Shown: positions 28,913 to 37,482, counted from the stretch's first letter. The stretch: DNA of 64,000 nucleotides from Hyphomicrobium_A sp963759735 (GCA_963759735.1 CAVXAF010000007.1:372001-436000), one strand, 5' to 3'. Notes: generated by a model from the letters alone, not told the origin. Numbers and translations: made by a program.

Positions 28913-30298
28913 CTAGTAACCGGCCGGCCGCGGCCAGGCCATGGTGAACTGGTCGCCGCGCTTTACGTACTTGTAGCGGTGGAAGGCGAACCACGCCGAG
29001 ACAATGATGTAGAACACCATCATCGCCACGAGCTGTGTGCCGTAGCCGAGGAACACCGCGAAGTAGGTGAGCGCGCAGATCAGGAACAGCACGATCGCCG
29101 GCAGCGGGTGGAACGGGTGCACGTAACCCCTCTTGATCGTGCCCAGCGGCCACTTCCTCCGGAACATCACCATGTTGAAGGACATGAAGGTGTAGCCGAG
29201 AAGTCCCGACAGGATCGAGAAGGTGATGACCTGATCGAGCGGCGCGCCGAGAGCGAAGATGAGCGCGACGGGAACGAGGAACACGATCGACCGGAACGGA
29301 GTGCGGTACGTGGGATGCACGGCGCCAAACCATACCGGCAGGTAACGATCGCGGCCCATCGAGAACCAGGCGCGCGAGGCGTCGTTGATGCAACCGTTGG
29401 CCGAGGCCAGCGTCGAGAAGATGGTGCCGACGAACAGGAACACCATGAGCCACAGCGAGCCGGTAAGCCGCGCCGCATCGAACAGCGGCGTGATCGCCTG
29501 CCCCAGGTACTCCCACGGCATCAGACCGACGCAGATGTACCAAGTCATCGTCGCTGCCACGAGCAGCGTGATCATCCCGGTCATGGTGCCGAGCGGTAGC
29601 GCGCGCGCGGGCGAGCGAACCTCTTCGGCAGCCTGCGTCGTACCTTCGATGCCGAGGTAGAACCACAGCCCGAAGTGCAGCGCCGCGATGACGCCGAGCC
29701 AGCCGTACGGCAACCCGGTGAGCAGTTCCGCCGGCTTCAGGACGTCGTCGGTCCATGGGCGAACGGCCGCGAACAGCACGACGATCGCGAAGCAGGCGAT
29801 GGCCGTGATGATCAGGTTGAAGGTGAGCGTCGCGAAGACGCCGCGATAGTTGAGCCACGCGAGTGAGAGGATGGTGAGCACGATGAACGGCTTGTCGTGC
29901 ACGTTCTCAAAACCCGCCATGCCCCCCACTGCTTGCACGAGATAGCCGGCGGTTATGGCATTGCCGGCTTCCAGCATGGTGTAGGCAAGTACCAGGAACA
30001 GCCCAACGTTGAAGGCCATGAGCGGCCCGACGATGTGCTTGGCCTGCGCATACTGACCGCCCGCTGCGGCGACCGTCGAGGTCACCTCCGAGTCGATCAT
30101 TGCAACGCAGGTGTAGAGCATGCCGGCCGTCCAGCAGGCGATGAGGGCGGCAAGTGCGCCGCCTTTGCCGACGGCGAAGTTCCAGCCCATGTACTCGCCG
30201 ACGAGCACGATGCCGACGCCAAGGGCCCACACATGGCCGGGACCGAGCACGCGCAGGAGGGAGACTTTCTCTCCGTGGATTGCTGTTGTCTGAGTCAC
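28913..30298 (-). CDS. APC-superfamily amine/amino acid permease (ethanolamine permease-like)
   Basis: The product is 461 residues with 12 predicted TM helices. Blocks include LGPGHVWALGVGIVLVGEYM, MGWNFAVGKGGALAALIACW, EAGNAITAGYLVQAVGG, GLWFYLGIEGTTQAAEEVRS and SANGCINDASRAWFSMGRDR. It resembles the Eat/ethanolamine branch of the APC superfamily. In this setting it is a good candidate importer of methylamine or another small amine, but the substrate is not shown by sequence. The start is GTG 30298, overlapping the stop of the 64-residue gene upstream (GTGA). Three small membrane proteins precede it in the same operon. Confidence 0.85.
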   Translation of the reverse strand: MTQTTAIHGEKVSLLRVLGPGHVWALGVGIVLVGEYMGWNFAVGKGGALAALIACWTAGMLYTCVAMIDSEVTSTVAAAGGQYAQAKHIVGPLMAFNVGLFLVLAYTMLEAGNAITAGYLVQAVGGMAGFENVHDKPFIVLTILSLAWLNYRGVFATLTFNLIITAIACFAIVVLFAAVRPWTDDVLKPAELLTGLPYGWLGVIAALHFGLWFYLGIEGTTQAAEEVRSPARALPLGTMTGMITLLVAATMTWYICVGLMPWEYLGQAITPLFDAARLTGSLWLMVFLFVGTIFSTLASANGCINDASRAWFSMGRDRYLPVWFGAVHPTYRTPFRSIVFLVPVALIFALGAPLDQVITFSILSGLLGYTFMSFNMVMFRRKWPLGTIKRGYVHPFHPLPAIVLFLICALTYFAVFLGYGTQLVAMMVFYIIVSAWFAFHRYKYVKRGDQFTMAWPRPAGY

Positions 30299-30489
30299 CG
30301 GTGGCCCCCTTGGTGCGGAGGATCGATCACGAGGACGTCTTCGATCTCGCCTTCCCTCGATGACAGCAAGGTCTGCTCGGAATACTTTGAGTTGGTGCGG
30401 ATCATGTCAAATAGCATCCACAGACCGAGTACGGCGGAGATGCCCCAGGCTGCATATTCCAGCATCTGGAAGTTATTTAGATTTTCCAT
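30295..30489 (-). CDS. Small single-helix membrane protein beside the permease
   Basis: The product is 64 residues: one TM helix (about 12-30, AAWGISAVLGLWMLFDMI), then a polar acidic tail ending IDPPHQGGHR. Its stop overlaps the permease start and AGAGC precedes ATG 30489. Tight coupling suggests it is a permease partner or assembly factor. No family recognised. Confidence 0.7.
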   Translation of the reverse strand: MENLNNFQMLEYAAWGISAVLGLWMLFDMIRTNSKYSEQTLLSSREGEIEDVLVIDPPHQGGHR

Positions 30490-30501
30490 TGAAGCTCTCC
30501 G

Positions 30502-30882
30502 TTACCGGTCGAAACGCTCGGCGATGACGTCTTTGTATTCCTTCGCCGAGAGGCGGAAGACGAATACGAAGTAGACGATCACCACGAGAGCCGTGACGAT
30601 GAGTGCCGGTAGGCTGAAGGAGTAGTCGAAGCGCGAGGCGATGAGGTCGTGGGCGGTCTCGGCCGTGTATCCGAGCTTCTCCCACTGCGCCTGCATCGTC
30701 GCGTTTTGGCCCATGCCGGCCCACGTCTTGTCGGCAAACTCGATCGTCGTCTTGCCGCCCCCGGCGAGACCGAAGTACACAGGGGCAAACAGGCTGGCGA
30801 CGACGAGGACGAGCAGGAACATCGCGTCAATGAACTGCCCAAACTTCGACTGTTCCGGCGGTTGATAGGGTGTCTTGGCCAT
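30502..30882 (-). CDS. Membrane protein with two helices, permease operon, unknown function
   Basis: The product is 126 residues: an N-terminal polar stretch (MAKTPYQPPEQSKFG), a TM helix at about 20-38 (LVLVVASLFAPVYFGL), a periplasmic-type loop of about 45 residues with WAGMGQNATMQAQWEKLGYT, and a second TM helix at about 90-112. A strong GGGAGGGA ribosome-binding site sets the start at 30882, just upstream of the previous gene's stop (30894). No family recognised. It is the second of three small membrane genes preceding the permease. Confidence 0.75.
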   Translation of the reverse strand: MAKTPYQPPEQSKFGQFIDAMFLLVLVVASLFAPVYFGLAGGGKTTIEFADKTWAGMGQNATMQAQWEKLGYTAETAHDLIASRFDYSFSLPALIVTALVVIVYFVFVFRLSAKEYKDVIAERFDR

Positions 30883-30893
30883 TTGTCCCTCCC

Positions 30894-31184
30894 TCAAGCC
30901 TTGCCGCGAAGCGCGTCGAGATAATGAAGGTCGAGGCCGTAGATGTGGTCCTTGTCCCCGGAGTAGTGGCTGATCATCGCGATGATGGACGCGGTGTTGA
31001 ACAGCAGCACGACGCCGCCCGCAACGGCGAGGGCGTACATGACTTCAGGCGTGCCAACGAGCGGCAGCACCTTCCAGAAGACGAACCCGTATGTCGCCCA
31101 GAGAGCAGCGACGGCGAATAATGCCCATCGCCGATCCCCCGCGTACATGGATTGCACGCGCGAATCGTTAGTGCTCTTTTGCAT
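30894..31184 (-). CDS. Membrane protein with two helices, first gene of the permease operon
   Basis: The product is 96 residues: helices at about 22-40 (LFAVAALWATYGFVFWKVL) and 47-70 (VMYALAVAGGVVLLFNTASI), then a polar C-terminus with HYSGDKDHIYGLDLHYLDAL. GGGGAGC lies upstream of ATG 31184. It begins the leftward permease operon, divergent from mgdABCD across a 272-bp control region. No family recognised. Confidence 0.75.
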   Translation of the reverse strand: MQKSTNDSRVQSMYAGDRRWALFAVAALWATYGFVFWKVLPLVGTPEVMYALAVAGGVVLLFNTASIIAMISHYSGDKDHIYGLDLHYLDALRGKA

Positions 31185-31225
31185 TGAGCTCCCCTTGGCT
31201 AGCTAATCATTCCGTCCCGAGCACA

Positions 31226-31242
31226 GTTGCCTTAGAGGCAAC
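31226..31242. promoter_or_regulatory. Inverted repeat near the leftward permease operon start
   Basis: Perfect 6-bp arms GTTGCC / GGCAAC with a 5-base spacer, about 42 bp before the ATG at 31184. This is a possible operator or a leader hairpin in the permease-operon mRNA. Confidence 0.35.
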
Positions 31243-31274
31243 CTATTTTTATATGCGGAAAAGTCTGCGACGGG

Positions 31275-31291
31275 TTGACGCAAGTTGTCAA
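31275..31291. promoter_or_regulatory. 17-bp palindrome, candidate operator between the two operons
   Basis: TTGAC, seven bases, GTCAA: a perfect inverted repeat in the middle of the divergent region. It could bind the XRE-cupin regulator encoded at the end of the mgd operon. The left arm, read on the minus strand, also resembles a -35 element (TTGACA) for the permease operon. Confidence 0.35.
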
Positions 31292-31396
31292 GCTATGTGC
31301 CTGCGGAGTTTCCTCAGGTTTCGAGAGTCAAGCCCATTAATTATGCATCATGGTGATAACTGCAGCACTTGAACGATCGGAAATTTTCTTGCACTC

Positions 31397-31411
31397 TGGG
31401 AATGCATTTGC
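31397..31411 (+). promoter_or_regulatory. Candidate sigma-54 (RpoN) promoter for mgdABCD
   Basis: TGG, eight bases, TTGC matches the -24/-12 spacing of RpoN promoters (GG and GC ten bases apart). The site lies 46 bp before the mgdA ATG, a workable leader length. The inner bases of the -24 element deviate from the consensus CAC. Use of methylamine as a nitrogen source would fit NtrC/RpoN control. Confidence 0.4.
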
Positions 31412-31456
31412 GATACGGCTCACGCTGCTGCCGGGCCGGGGAGGACGGATAACTCG

Positions 31457-32698
31457 ATGCCTTTTGCCCTCCTGAAGTACGCGCTGGCCAAGGAGCACCC
31501 GGACGATCCGCACTTGCGCTGGAGCCCGGAACTCAAGTCCTCATACGATGTCGTCGTCATCGGCGCCGGCGGCCACGGGCTGGCCATTGCCTACTATCTG
31601 GCCGAACAGCACGGCATCAAGAACGTCTGCGTTCTCGACAAGGGCTGGCTCGCGGGCGGCAACACGGCGCGCAATACGACGATCATCCGCGCCAACTACC
31701 TGACGCCTGAGGGCGTGCGCTTCTACAAGGAATCCGTCGACCTGTGGCGTAACCTGTCGGGTGAGCTCGACATCAACATGATGTACTCCGAGCGCGGCCA
31801 CTTCACGCTCGCTCACACCGATGCGGCGCTGCGCACGGCGCGCTGGCGGGCCGAGGTCAATAAGCATCTCGGCGTCAATTCAGAGGTCATCGGTCCGGAC
31901 GAGATCAAGCGGCTGTGCCCGACCATCAACATCGCAGACGACGTACGCTATCCGATCCTCGGCGCGCTCTACCATCCCCCAGGGGCCATCGCGCGCCATG
32001 ATGCCGTCGCCTGGGGCTACGCCAAGGAAGCCGTCAAGCGCGGCGTCGAGGTGCACACGCAGACGGGCGTCAATCGCATCATCATCGAGAACGGGCGCGC
32101 CGTCGGCGTCGAAACCAACCGCGGCGTTATCAACGCCGGCAAGATCGTGCAGGCGGTGGCAGGATCCTCCAGCGAAGTGGCGCGGATGGCCGGCTTCCTG
32201 CTTCCGATCCGCACCATTCCGCTGCAGGCGTGTGTGTCGGAGCCCGTGAAGCCCATCCTCGACCAGATCATCGTGTCGGGCTCCCTGCACGTCTACATTT
32301 CGCAGTCGGCGCGCGGCGAGATGGTGATGGGCGGCGCCACCGATGCCTACGGGCTCTATTCGACGCGCTCGACGCTCGACTTCAAGGAAAGCCTGATGGC
32401 GCACATGCTCGAGTTGTTCCCCTTCATGGGCGAACTCAAGGTGCTGCGCCAATGGGCCGGCATGGCGGATATGACGCCTGACTTTTCGCCCGTGATGGGC
32501 ATGACCCCGGTGAAGAATTACTACATCGACGCCGGCTGGGGAACGTGGGGCTTCAAGGCAACGCCGGTGTGCGGCGTGCGCATGGCCGAGTGCATCGTCA
32601 CCGACCGGCAGCCGGAGATGCTGGCGCCATTCGCGCTCGACCGCTTTCGCACCTTCGATCTGGTCGGCGAAAAAGGTGCAGCTTCGGTCGGGCATTAA
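31457..32698 (+). CDS. mgdA: N-methylglutamate dehydrogenase subunit A (sarcosine oxidase beta-like)
   Basis: The product is 413 residues, homologous to the beta subunit of heterotetrameric sarcosine oxidase (SoxB). The FAD-binding fold has DVVVIGAGGHGLAIAYYLAE near residue 32. Further marks are GWLAGGNTARNTTIIRANYL, YHPPGAIARHDAVAWGYAKE and WAGMADMTPDFSPVMGMTPV. Together with MgdBCD it would oxidise N-methylglutamate. GGGGAGGA lies about 12 bases upstream of ATG 31457. First gene of a five-gene rightward operon, with the sigma-54-like site just ahead. Confidence 0.9.
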   Translation: MPFALLKYALAKEHPDDPHLRWSPELKSSYDVVVIGAGGHGLAIAYYLAEQHGIKNVCVLDKGWLAGGNTARNTTIIRANYLTPEGVRFYKESVDLWRNLSGELDINMMYSERGHFTLAHTDAALRTARWRAEVNKHLGVNSEVIGPDEIKRLCPTINIADDVRYPILGALYHPPGAIARHDAVAWGYAKEAVKRGVEVHTQTGVNRIIIENGRAVGVETNRGVINAGKIVQAVAGSSSEVARMAGFLLPIRTIPLQACVSEPVKPILDQIIVSGSLHVYISQSARGEMVMGGATDAYGLYSTRSTLDFKESLMAHMLELFPFMGELKVLRQWAGMADMTPDFSPVMGMTPVKNYYIDAGWGTWGFKATPVCGVRMAECIVTDRQPEMLAPFALDRFRTFDLVGEKGAASVGH

Positions 32699-32713
32699 CG
32701 GGAACACCGCGGA

Positions 32714-33007
32714 ATGAAAATCCTGACGTGCCCGGTCAACGGGCCGCGCAATATTACCGAGTTCGTATGGGGAGGCGAGGTGAAGGCAGTGCCGGATTCG
32801 GCCACGGCCAGCGACGACGAGTGGGCAGCCTACCTCTTCCTCGACGCCAATATCGCCGGCGAGATCTACGAATGGTGGCTGCATGCGCCGACCAACACCT
32901 GGTTCATCGCGCGCCGTAACACGCTAACCGACAGCGTCATCGAGACGATGACCGTCGATGCTTACTTCGCCCGCGTGAGTGACAAGAATGGCGGGAGCGC
33001 AGCATGA
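32714..33007 (+). CDS. mgdB: N-methylglutamate dehydrogenase subunit B (sarcosine oxidase delta-like)
   Basis: The product is 97 residues with the SoxD pattern: MKILTCPVNGPRNITEFVWG, DDEWAAYLF, and EWWLHAPTNTWFIARRNTLT. SoxD of classical sarcosine oxidase binds zinc through three Cys and one His. Here only the first Cys (TCPVNG) and the His (WWLHAP) are kept, so a normal zinc site seems unlikely. The rest of the fold is well conserved. Its TGA overlaps the ATG of mgdC. Confidence 0.88.
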   Translation: MKILTCPVNGPRNITEFVWGGEVKAVPDSATASDDEWAAYLFLDANIAGEIYEWWLHAPTNTWFIARRNTLTDSVIETMTVDAYFARVSDKNGGSAA

Positions 33008-35925
33008 GCGAGGGAGCCAACGCTACGCGCCTGGAAGGGCCCGACTTCGGAATGCTGATCGACCGCAAGCGACCGCTGGCGTTCAGTTTCGACGGCCGGT
33101 TGCACAGCGGCTTTGAGGGCGATGTCGTCGCCTCGGCGCTGTATGCGCAGGGCCGGGTGCTGCTGTCGCGCTCCTTCAAGTACCACCGTCCGCGCGGCGT
33201 GCTCACCATGTCGGGCCAGGATGCCAACACCATGGTGCAGGTGGGAGGCGAGCCCAACGTGCGCGCTGATCAGCACGCCATCGTCGACGGCATGGCCGTG
33301 CAATCGATCAATCGACTCTTGTCCCTCGATCACGACCTTTACGCGTTTATCGGCCTCTTCAAACGCTTCCTGCCCGTCGCCTTCTATTACAAGACTTTCT
33401 ACTGGCCTCGCGGAGCCTGGCAGTATCTGTTCGAGCGCCCGATCCGCATCATGGCCGGTCTCGGCAAACTGAAGCCGGGGACGCCGCACAAGTACTACGA
33501 CAAGGCGTACCTGTTCGCCGACGTCCTAATCATCGGCGGCGGACCGGCCGGCATCGAGGCGGCCATTGCTGCGGCAGAGGCGGGCGCCGACACCCTTCTC
33601 ATCGAGGAAAACCCCCAGCTCGGCGGCTCCATGCTCTATAGCCGCGACGGCGGCGACCGCGCGTCCGTGGTTGCCCGGCGCGCCAAGCTGGTGGAGCGCG
33701 CGCGCGCGCTTCCCAATCTGCGCATCATGACGGCGACGACGGCGACCGGCATGTTCGCCGACAACTGGACTTCCGCGGTGCGCGGAAATCGCTTCTTCAA
33801 GATACGCAGCCGGCAAACGGTTATCGCCACCGGGTCCTTCGATCAGCCACTCGTGTTCCGCAACAACGACCGGCCCGGCATCATGTTTGCCGACGCGGCA
33901 CAGCGGCTCATGCGCCTCTACGGCGTGAAGCCGGGAACGCGCGCCGTCGTCGTCACTGCCAACCGGTTCGGCTATGAGACGGCACTCGACTTGCTCGATG
34001 CCGGTATCGCCGTCGCGGCCATCGTCGACCTCAACGCCACCGCCGACAGCACGATCGCGGAAGCAGCGCGCGCCCGCGGCGTACGCATCATTCCTGGGTC
34101 GACGCTGGTCGACAGCCGCGGCCGCAAGCGTGTCGCGTCCGTCGCCGTCGCTCGCATCATCGGCGAGGGCGAGACCGCAGCCGAACGCGAGTGGATCGAT
34201 TGCGACCTTGCGCTGATGAGTGTCGGCTATTCGCCGGCGCTCAACCTGGCCAGCCATGCCGGCGCCAAGGTGGTCTTCGATCCGCAGGCGAACATGCACC
34301 GCGCTACCGATCTGCCGGCGGGAATTTCCTTGGCAGGGGTTGCGGCCGGCCTGTGGTCGCAAGCGGCCGTGATCGGCGACAGCCGACGCGCCGGCGCGGT
34401 TGCCGCGGCCGAGGCGGGCTTTGGGTCTTCGCCCCCGCGCCTTGCTCCAGCCACCGATCCCGGCGCCGCGCAAGTCAATCATCCCTATCCAATTTTCACC
34501 GATAAAAGCGGTGGCGATTTCCTTGATTTCGACGAGGACCTGCAGGCCAAGGACATCGTCAACACGGTACGCGACGGCTACGACGACATCCAGCTCGTCA
34601 AGCGCTACTCGACCGTCGGGCTCGGTCCGAGCCAGGGTCGCCACGCCAACCTCAACACCATTCGCATCGTCGCCAGGCAGAGCGGCAAGTCGCTGCAATC
34701 GATCGGCACCACGACATTCCGCCCGCCGTTGGTCCCTGAGAAGTTCGCCGCCCTTGCCGGCCGCGGCTTCGAGCCAACGCGATTGACGGCTATGCATCAC
34801 CGCCACGTCGAAGCCGGCGCGCAGATGATGGTCGCCGGCGCGTGGATGCGCCCCGCCTACTACGGTGCCAAGCGCGATGCAGCGAGCGCCATCGAACGCG
34901 AAGTGCGCAGCGTGCGCGACCGCGTTGGCATCGTCGATGTATCGACGCTGGGCGGCCTCGAAGTCCGCGGCCCCGACGCCGCCGCCTTCATCGACCGCAT
35001 GTACACCTGGGCTTATGAGAAGCAGCAGGTCGGCCGCGCGCGTTATGTGCTGATGACAGACCAGACTGGCGTCGTCATCGACGACGGCGTTGCCGCCCGC
35101 CTCGCCGACCAGCACTTCTATGTCACGGCGACGACCGGCGGCGTCGATCAGGTCTATCGGCAGATGAGCTGGTTCAACGTTCAATGGAAGATGGACGTCG
35201 ACGTGGCCAACGTCACCGCCGCCTATGCCGGCATCAATGTTGCCGGGCCGCAGGCGCGCAACGTGATCGAGAAGCTCGCCAGCGACATCGACTTCTCGGC
35301 AACGGCATTTCCCTACATGGCAGCGCGGGTCGGCACGCTCGCCGGCATTCCCGTGCGCGTGCTGCGCGTCGGCTTTGTCGGCGAGCTCGGCTATGAGATC
35401 CATTGCCCGTCCGGCATGGGCGAAGCTCTGTGGGATCGGCTGATGCAGGCCGGCAAGCCGTTCGGTATTGCGCCCTTCGGCGTCGAGGCGCAGCGCATTC
35501 TCCGGCTGGAGAAAGGCCACATCATCGTCGGCCAGGATACCGACGGCCTCACCAATCCCGCCGAGGCGAACATGGAGTGGGCGCTGGCCAAGAAGAAGCC
35601 GTTCTACGTCGGTAAGCGCGCCGTCGACATGCAGATGGCAAAGGGCGTGACGCGCCGTCTGGTTGGCTTCGCGCTCGTTGACGCTGCGGCGCCGGCACCG
35701 AAGGAATGCCACCTCATCATCCGCAATGGTGACATCGCCGGGCGCGTCACTTCGGTTACGCGCTCACCAACGCTCGGCAAGGTCGTCGGCCTCGCCTACC
35801 TGCCGCCCGATCTCGCCGCGCCCGGCAGCCGCTTTGCAATCCGCATCGACGGCGGGCGCATGGTGGCGGCAGAGACGGTGGCGGTGCCGTTCTACGATCC
35901 CGAAAACAAGCGGCAAGAGATGTGA
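33004..35925 (+). CDS. mgdC: N-methylglutamate dehydrogenase subunit C (sarcosine oxidase alpha-like)
   Basis: The product is 973 residues, matching SoxA. The N-terminal 2Fe-2S-like fold domain (about 15-105) has GFEGDVVASALYAQG and SFKYHRPRGVLTMSG. The NAD/FAD domain (about 170-450) has DVLIIGGGPAGIEAAIAAAE and RTKV-like loops. The C-terminal aminomethyltransferase/GCV_T domain (about 600-970) has GVVIDDGVAARLADQHFYVT, GINVAGPQARNVIEKL and GFVGELGYEIHCPSGMGEAL. That domain should bind tetrahydrofolate and catch the methyl carbon as methylene-THF. A long open frame on the opposite strand is only a shadow of this gene. Confidence 0.92.
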   Translation: MSEGANATRLEGPDFGMLIDRKRPLAFSFDGRLHSGFEGDVVASALYAQGRVLLSRSFKYHRPRGVLTMSGQDANTMVQVGGEPNVRADQHAIVDGMAVQSINRLLSLDHDLYAFIGLFKRFLPVAFYYKTFYWPRGAWQYLFERPIRIMAGLGKLKPGTPHKYYDKAYLFADVLIIGGGPAGIEAAIAAAEAGADTLLIEENPQLGGSMLYSRDGGDRASVVARRAKLVERARALPNLRIMTATTATGMFADNWTSAVRGNRFFKIRSRQTVIATGSFDQPLVFRNNDRPGIMFADAAQRLMRLYGVKPGTRAVVVTANRFGYETALDLLDAGIAVAAIVDLNATADSTIAEAARARGVRIIPGSTLVDSRGRKRVASVAVARIIGEGETAAEREWIDCDLALMSVGYSPALNLASHAGAKVVFDPQANMHRATDLPAGISLAGVAAGLWSQAAVIGDSRRAGAVAAAEAGFGSSPPRLAPATDPGAAQVNHPYPIFTDKSGGDFLDFDEDLQAKDIVNTVRDGYDDIQLVKRYSTVGLGPSQGRHANLNTIRIVARQSGKSLQSIGTTTFRPPLVPEKFAALAGRGFEPTRLTAMHHRHVEAGAQMMVAGAWMRPAYYGAKRDAASAIEREVRSVRDRVGIVDVSTLGGLEVRGPDAAAFIDRMYTWAYEKQQVGRARYVLMTDQTGVVIDDGVAARLADQHFYVTATTGGVDQVYRQMSWFNVQWKMDVDVANVTAAYAGINVAGPQARNVIEKLASDIDFSATAFPYMAARVGTLAGIPVRVLRVGFVGELGYEIHCPSGMGEALWDRLMQAGKPFGIAPFGVEAQRILRLEKGHIIVGQDTDGLTNPAEANMEWALAKKKPFYVGKRAVDMQMAKGVTRRLVGFALVDAAAPAPKECHLIIRNGDIAGRVTSVTRSPTLGKVVGLAYLPPDLAAPGSRFAIRIDGGRMVAAETVAVPFYDPENKRQEM

Positions 35926-36617
35926 GCATGGTCGATCCAACCGCTTTCCTGCGCCGCTCACCGCTACGCCGCCGGCTGGAGGCCGCCGGCGCCACGTGGC
36001 GGAAGCTCGACGACGTCGCCGTCGCCGCTGTCATCGGCCCGGCGCCCGCCTCTGGCGGCATCGTCATCGCCGACCTGTCGCCGCTGCCGCGGCTCGGTTT
36101 CAAGGGGCGGGGCACCGTTCCTGCCATGCAGCAGCGTGGCGTTGCCCTCGAGGCGATCCCCAACCGCGCCTTCCGGCAAGCGGACGGTGGACTGTGCCTC
36201 GTCCTCGCCGCCAGTGAAGTCATCCTACTCTCCAACCTCGCCGGTGAGGCTGAGAGGCTTGCACAACTCGAGACCGGGTGGCGCCTGGAAGACAGCGAGC
36301 GCACCTATCCGCTGCTCCGCCGCGACAGCCATGCCTGGCTGGCACTGGCGGGCGATAGGCTGCCGGAAATGTTCGCCAAGCTGTGTGCCGTCGATCTGCG
36401 GCCCGACAAGTTTCCCGACCTATCCATCACGCAAACCTCGATTGCCAAGATGTCGGCCATCCTGACCCGCGCCGATATCGGGACGAGCCCCGTTTTCCAC
36501 TTGCTTGTCGATAGTGCCGCCGCCGTATACTTCTGCGATTGTCTCCTCGATGCTGCCGACGAGTTCGGCGGCCGCATCGTCGGGTTAGAGGCATTGCAGA
36601 AGCTCGAAGGCGGATGA
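35922..36617 (+). CDS. mgdD: N-methylglutamate dehydrogenase subunit D (sarcosine oxidase gamma-like)
   Basis: The product is 231 residues (or 229 from ATG 35928). It resembles SoxG: LSPLPRLGFKGRGTVPAMQQ near the N-terminus, LVLAASEVILLS, and ITQTSIAKMSAILTRADI in the second half. It is a structural subunit of the tetramer and relates to the folate-binding fold. The GTG at 35922 overlaps the mgdC stop (GTGA); the ATG two codons later is equally possible. It overlaps the following regulator gene by 4 bp. Confidence 0.85.
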   Translation: MSMVDPTAFLRRSPLRRRLEAAGATWRKLDDVAVAAVIGPAPASGGIVIADLSPLPRLGFKGRGTVPAMQQRGVALEAIPNRAFRQADGGLCLVLAASEVILLSNLAGEAERLAQLETGWRLEDSERTYPLLRRDSHAWLALAGDRLPEMFAKLCAVDLRPDKFPDLSITQTSIAKMSAILTRADIGTSPVFHLLVDSAAAVYFCDCLLDAADEFGGRIVGLEALQKLEGG

Positions 36618-37393
36618 AAAAAGCCAAGACCCGCGAACAAGGCCCGGCCAGAGCACGTCTCACCGAAAGCGCGGATGACGCGTTGAGCGAGGCGATATCC
36701 GGCACGCAGAACGGCACCAAGCCGGTCCCAGGGCGCGTCTCCCGTCACGTCGCGGCACGCAAGACCTTGTTGGCCGGTGAACAAGATCCGCACGCCCTAC
36801 AGGGCGCTCGCGACAACATGCTCGAGGTTGCCATCGGGCGCGAGGTGCGCGCCTTCCGCAATAAGCTTGGGATTACCGCATCCGATCTGGCGCGCGCTGC
36901 CGACCTGTCGCTCGGCATGTTGTCGAAGATCGAGAACGGCGTCACCTCGGCATCGCTGACGACGCTGCAACGTTTATCGAAGGCGCTCGGCGTCCCGGTG
37001 ACGTCGCTGTTCCGTCGCTTCGAAGAGCGCCGCGATGCAGTGTTCGTCTCCGCCGGCCAGGGCTTGCTGATTGAGCGCCGCGGCACGCGCGCCGGTCACC
37101 AGTACCAATTGCTCGGACACACGGGCGGGCTGTCCGGCAGCGTCGTCGTCGAGCCATACATGATCACCTTGACCGAGAGGTCGGAGGTGTTTCCCCTTTT
37201 CCAGCACGGAGGCCACGAGCTGATCTACATGCTCGAGGGCGAGGTCGTGTACCGGCACGCTGACAAGCTCTATCCAATGAAGGCGGGCGACAGCCTGTTC
37301 TTCGATGCCGACGCCCCGCATGGACCGGAGGAGTTGATCAAGCTGCCGATCCGCTTCCTTTCGGTGATCAGCTACTCGCGCGAACTTCCGTGA
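36614..37393 (+). CDS. XRE-family regulator with C-terminal cupin domain
   Basis: The product is 259 residues. After a basic variable N-terminus, an HTH_XRE domain lies at about 75-130 (VRAFRNKLGITASDLARAAD, LSLGMLSKIENGVTSASLTT). A cupin domain lies at about 150-255 (SEVFPLFQHGGHELIYMLEG, DSLFFDADAPHGPEELI) with His and Glu ligands for a metal or small molecule. ATG 36614 overlaps the mgdD stop, so the regulator is made with the dehydrogenase and is likely to control this cluster, sensing an amine or glutamate derivative (inference). This architecture is common near amine and amino acid catabolic operons. Confidence 0.88.
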   Translation: MKKAKTREQGPARARLTESADDALSEAISGTQNGTKPVPGRVSRHVAARKTLLAGEQDPHALQGARDNMLEVAIGREVRAFRNKLGITASDLARAADLSLGMLSKIENGVTSASLTTLQRLSKALGVPVTSLFRRFEERRDAVFVSAGQGLLIERRGTRAGHQYQLLGHTGGLSGSVVVEPYMITLTERSEVFPLFQHGGHELIYMLEGEVVYRHADKLYPMKAGDSLFFDADAPHGPEELIKLPIRFLSVISYSRELP

Positions 37394-37482
37394 ACTGAAA
37401 GCTGTTTACGCCGCTTGCTAACCGTCGGCGTGGGGAATATCAGTTTCCGTCTGGGAAATAATATTCAACCGGCAAAGCACTG

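Noticed and set aside
33526..35712. 728-codon open frame on the minus strand
   Set aside because: It lies fully antisense to mgdC, which has clear domain motifs throughout. Long antisense frames are expected in GC-rich codon usage; no ribosome-binding site or family match.
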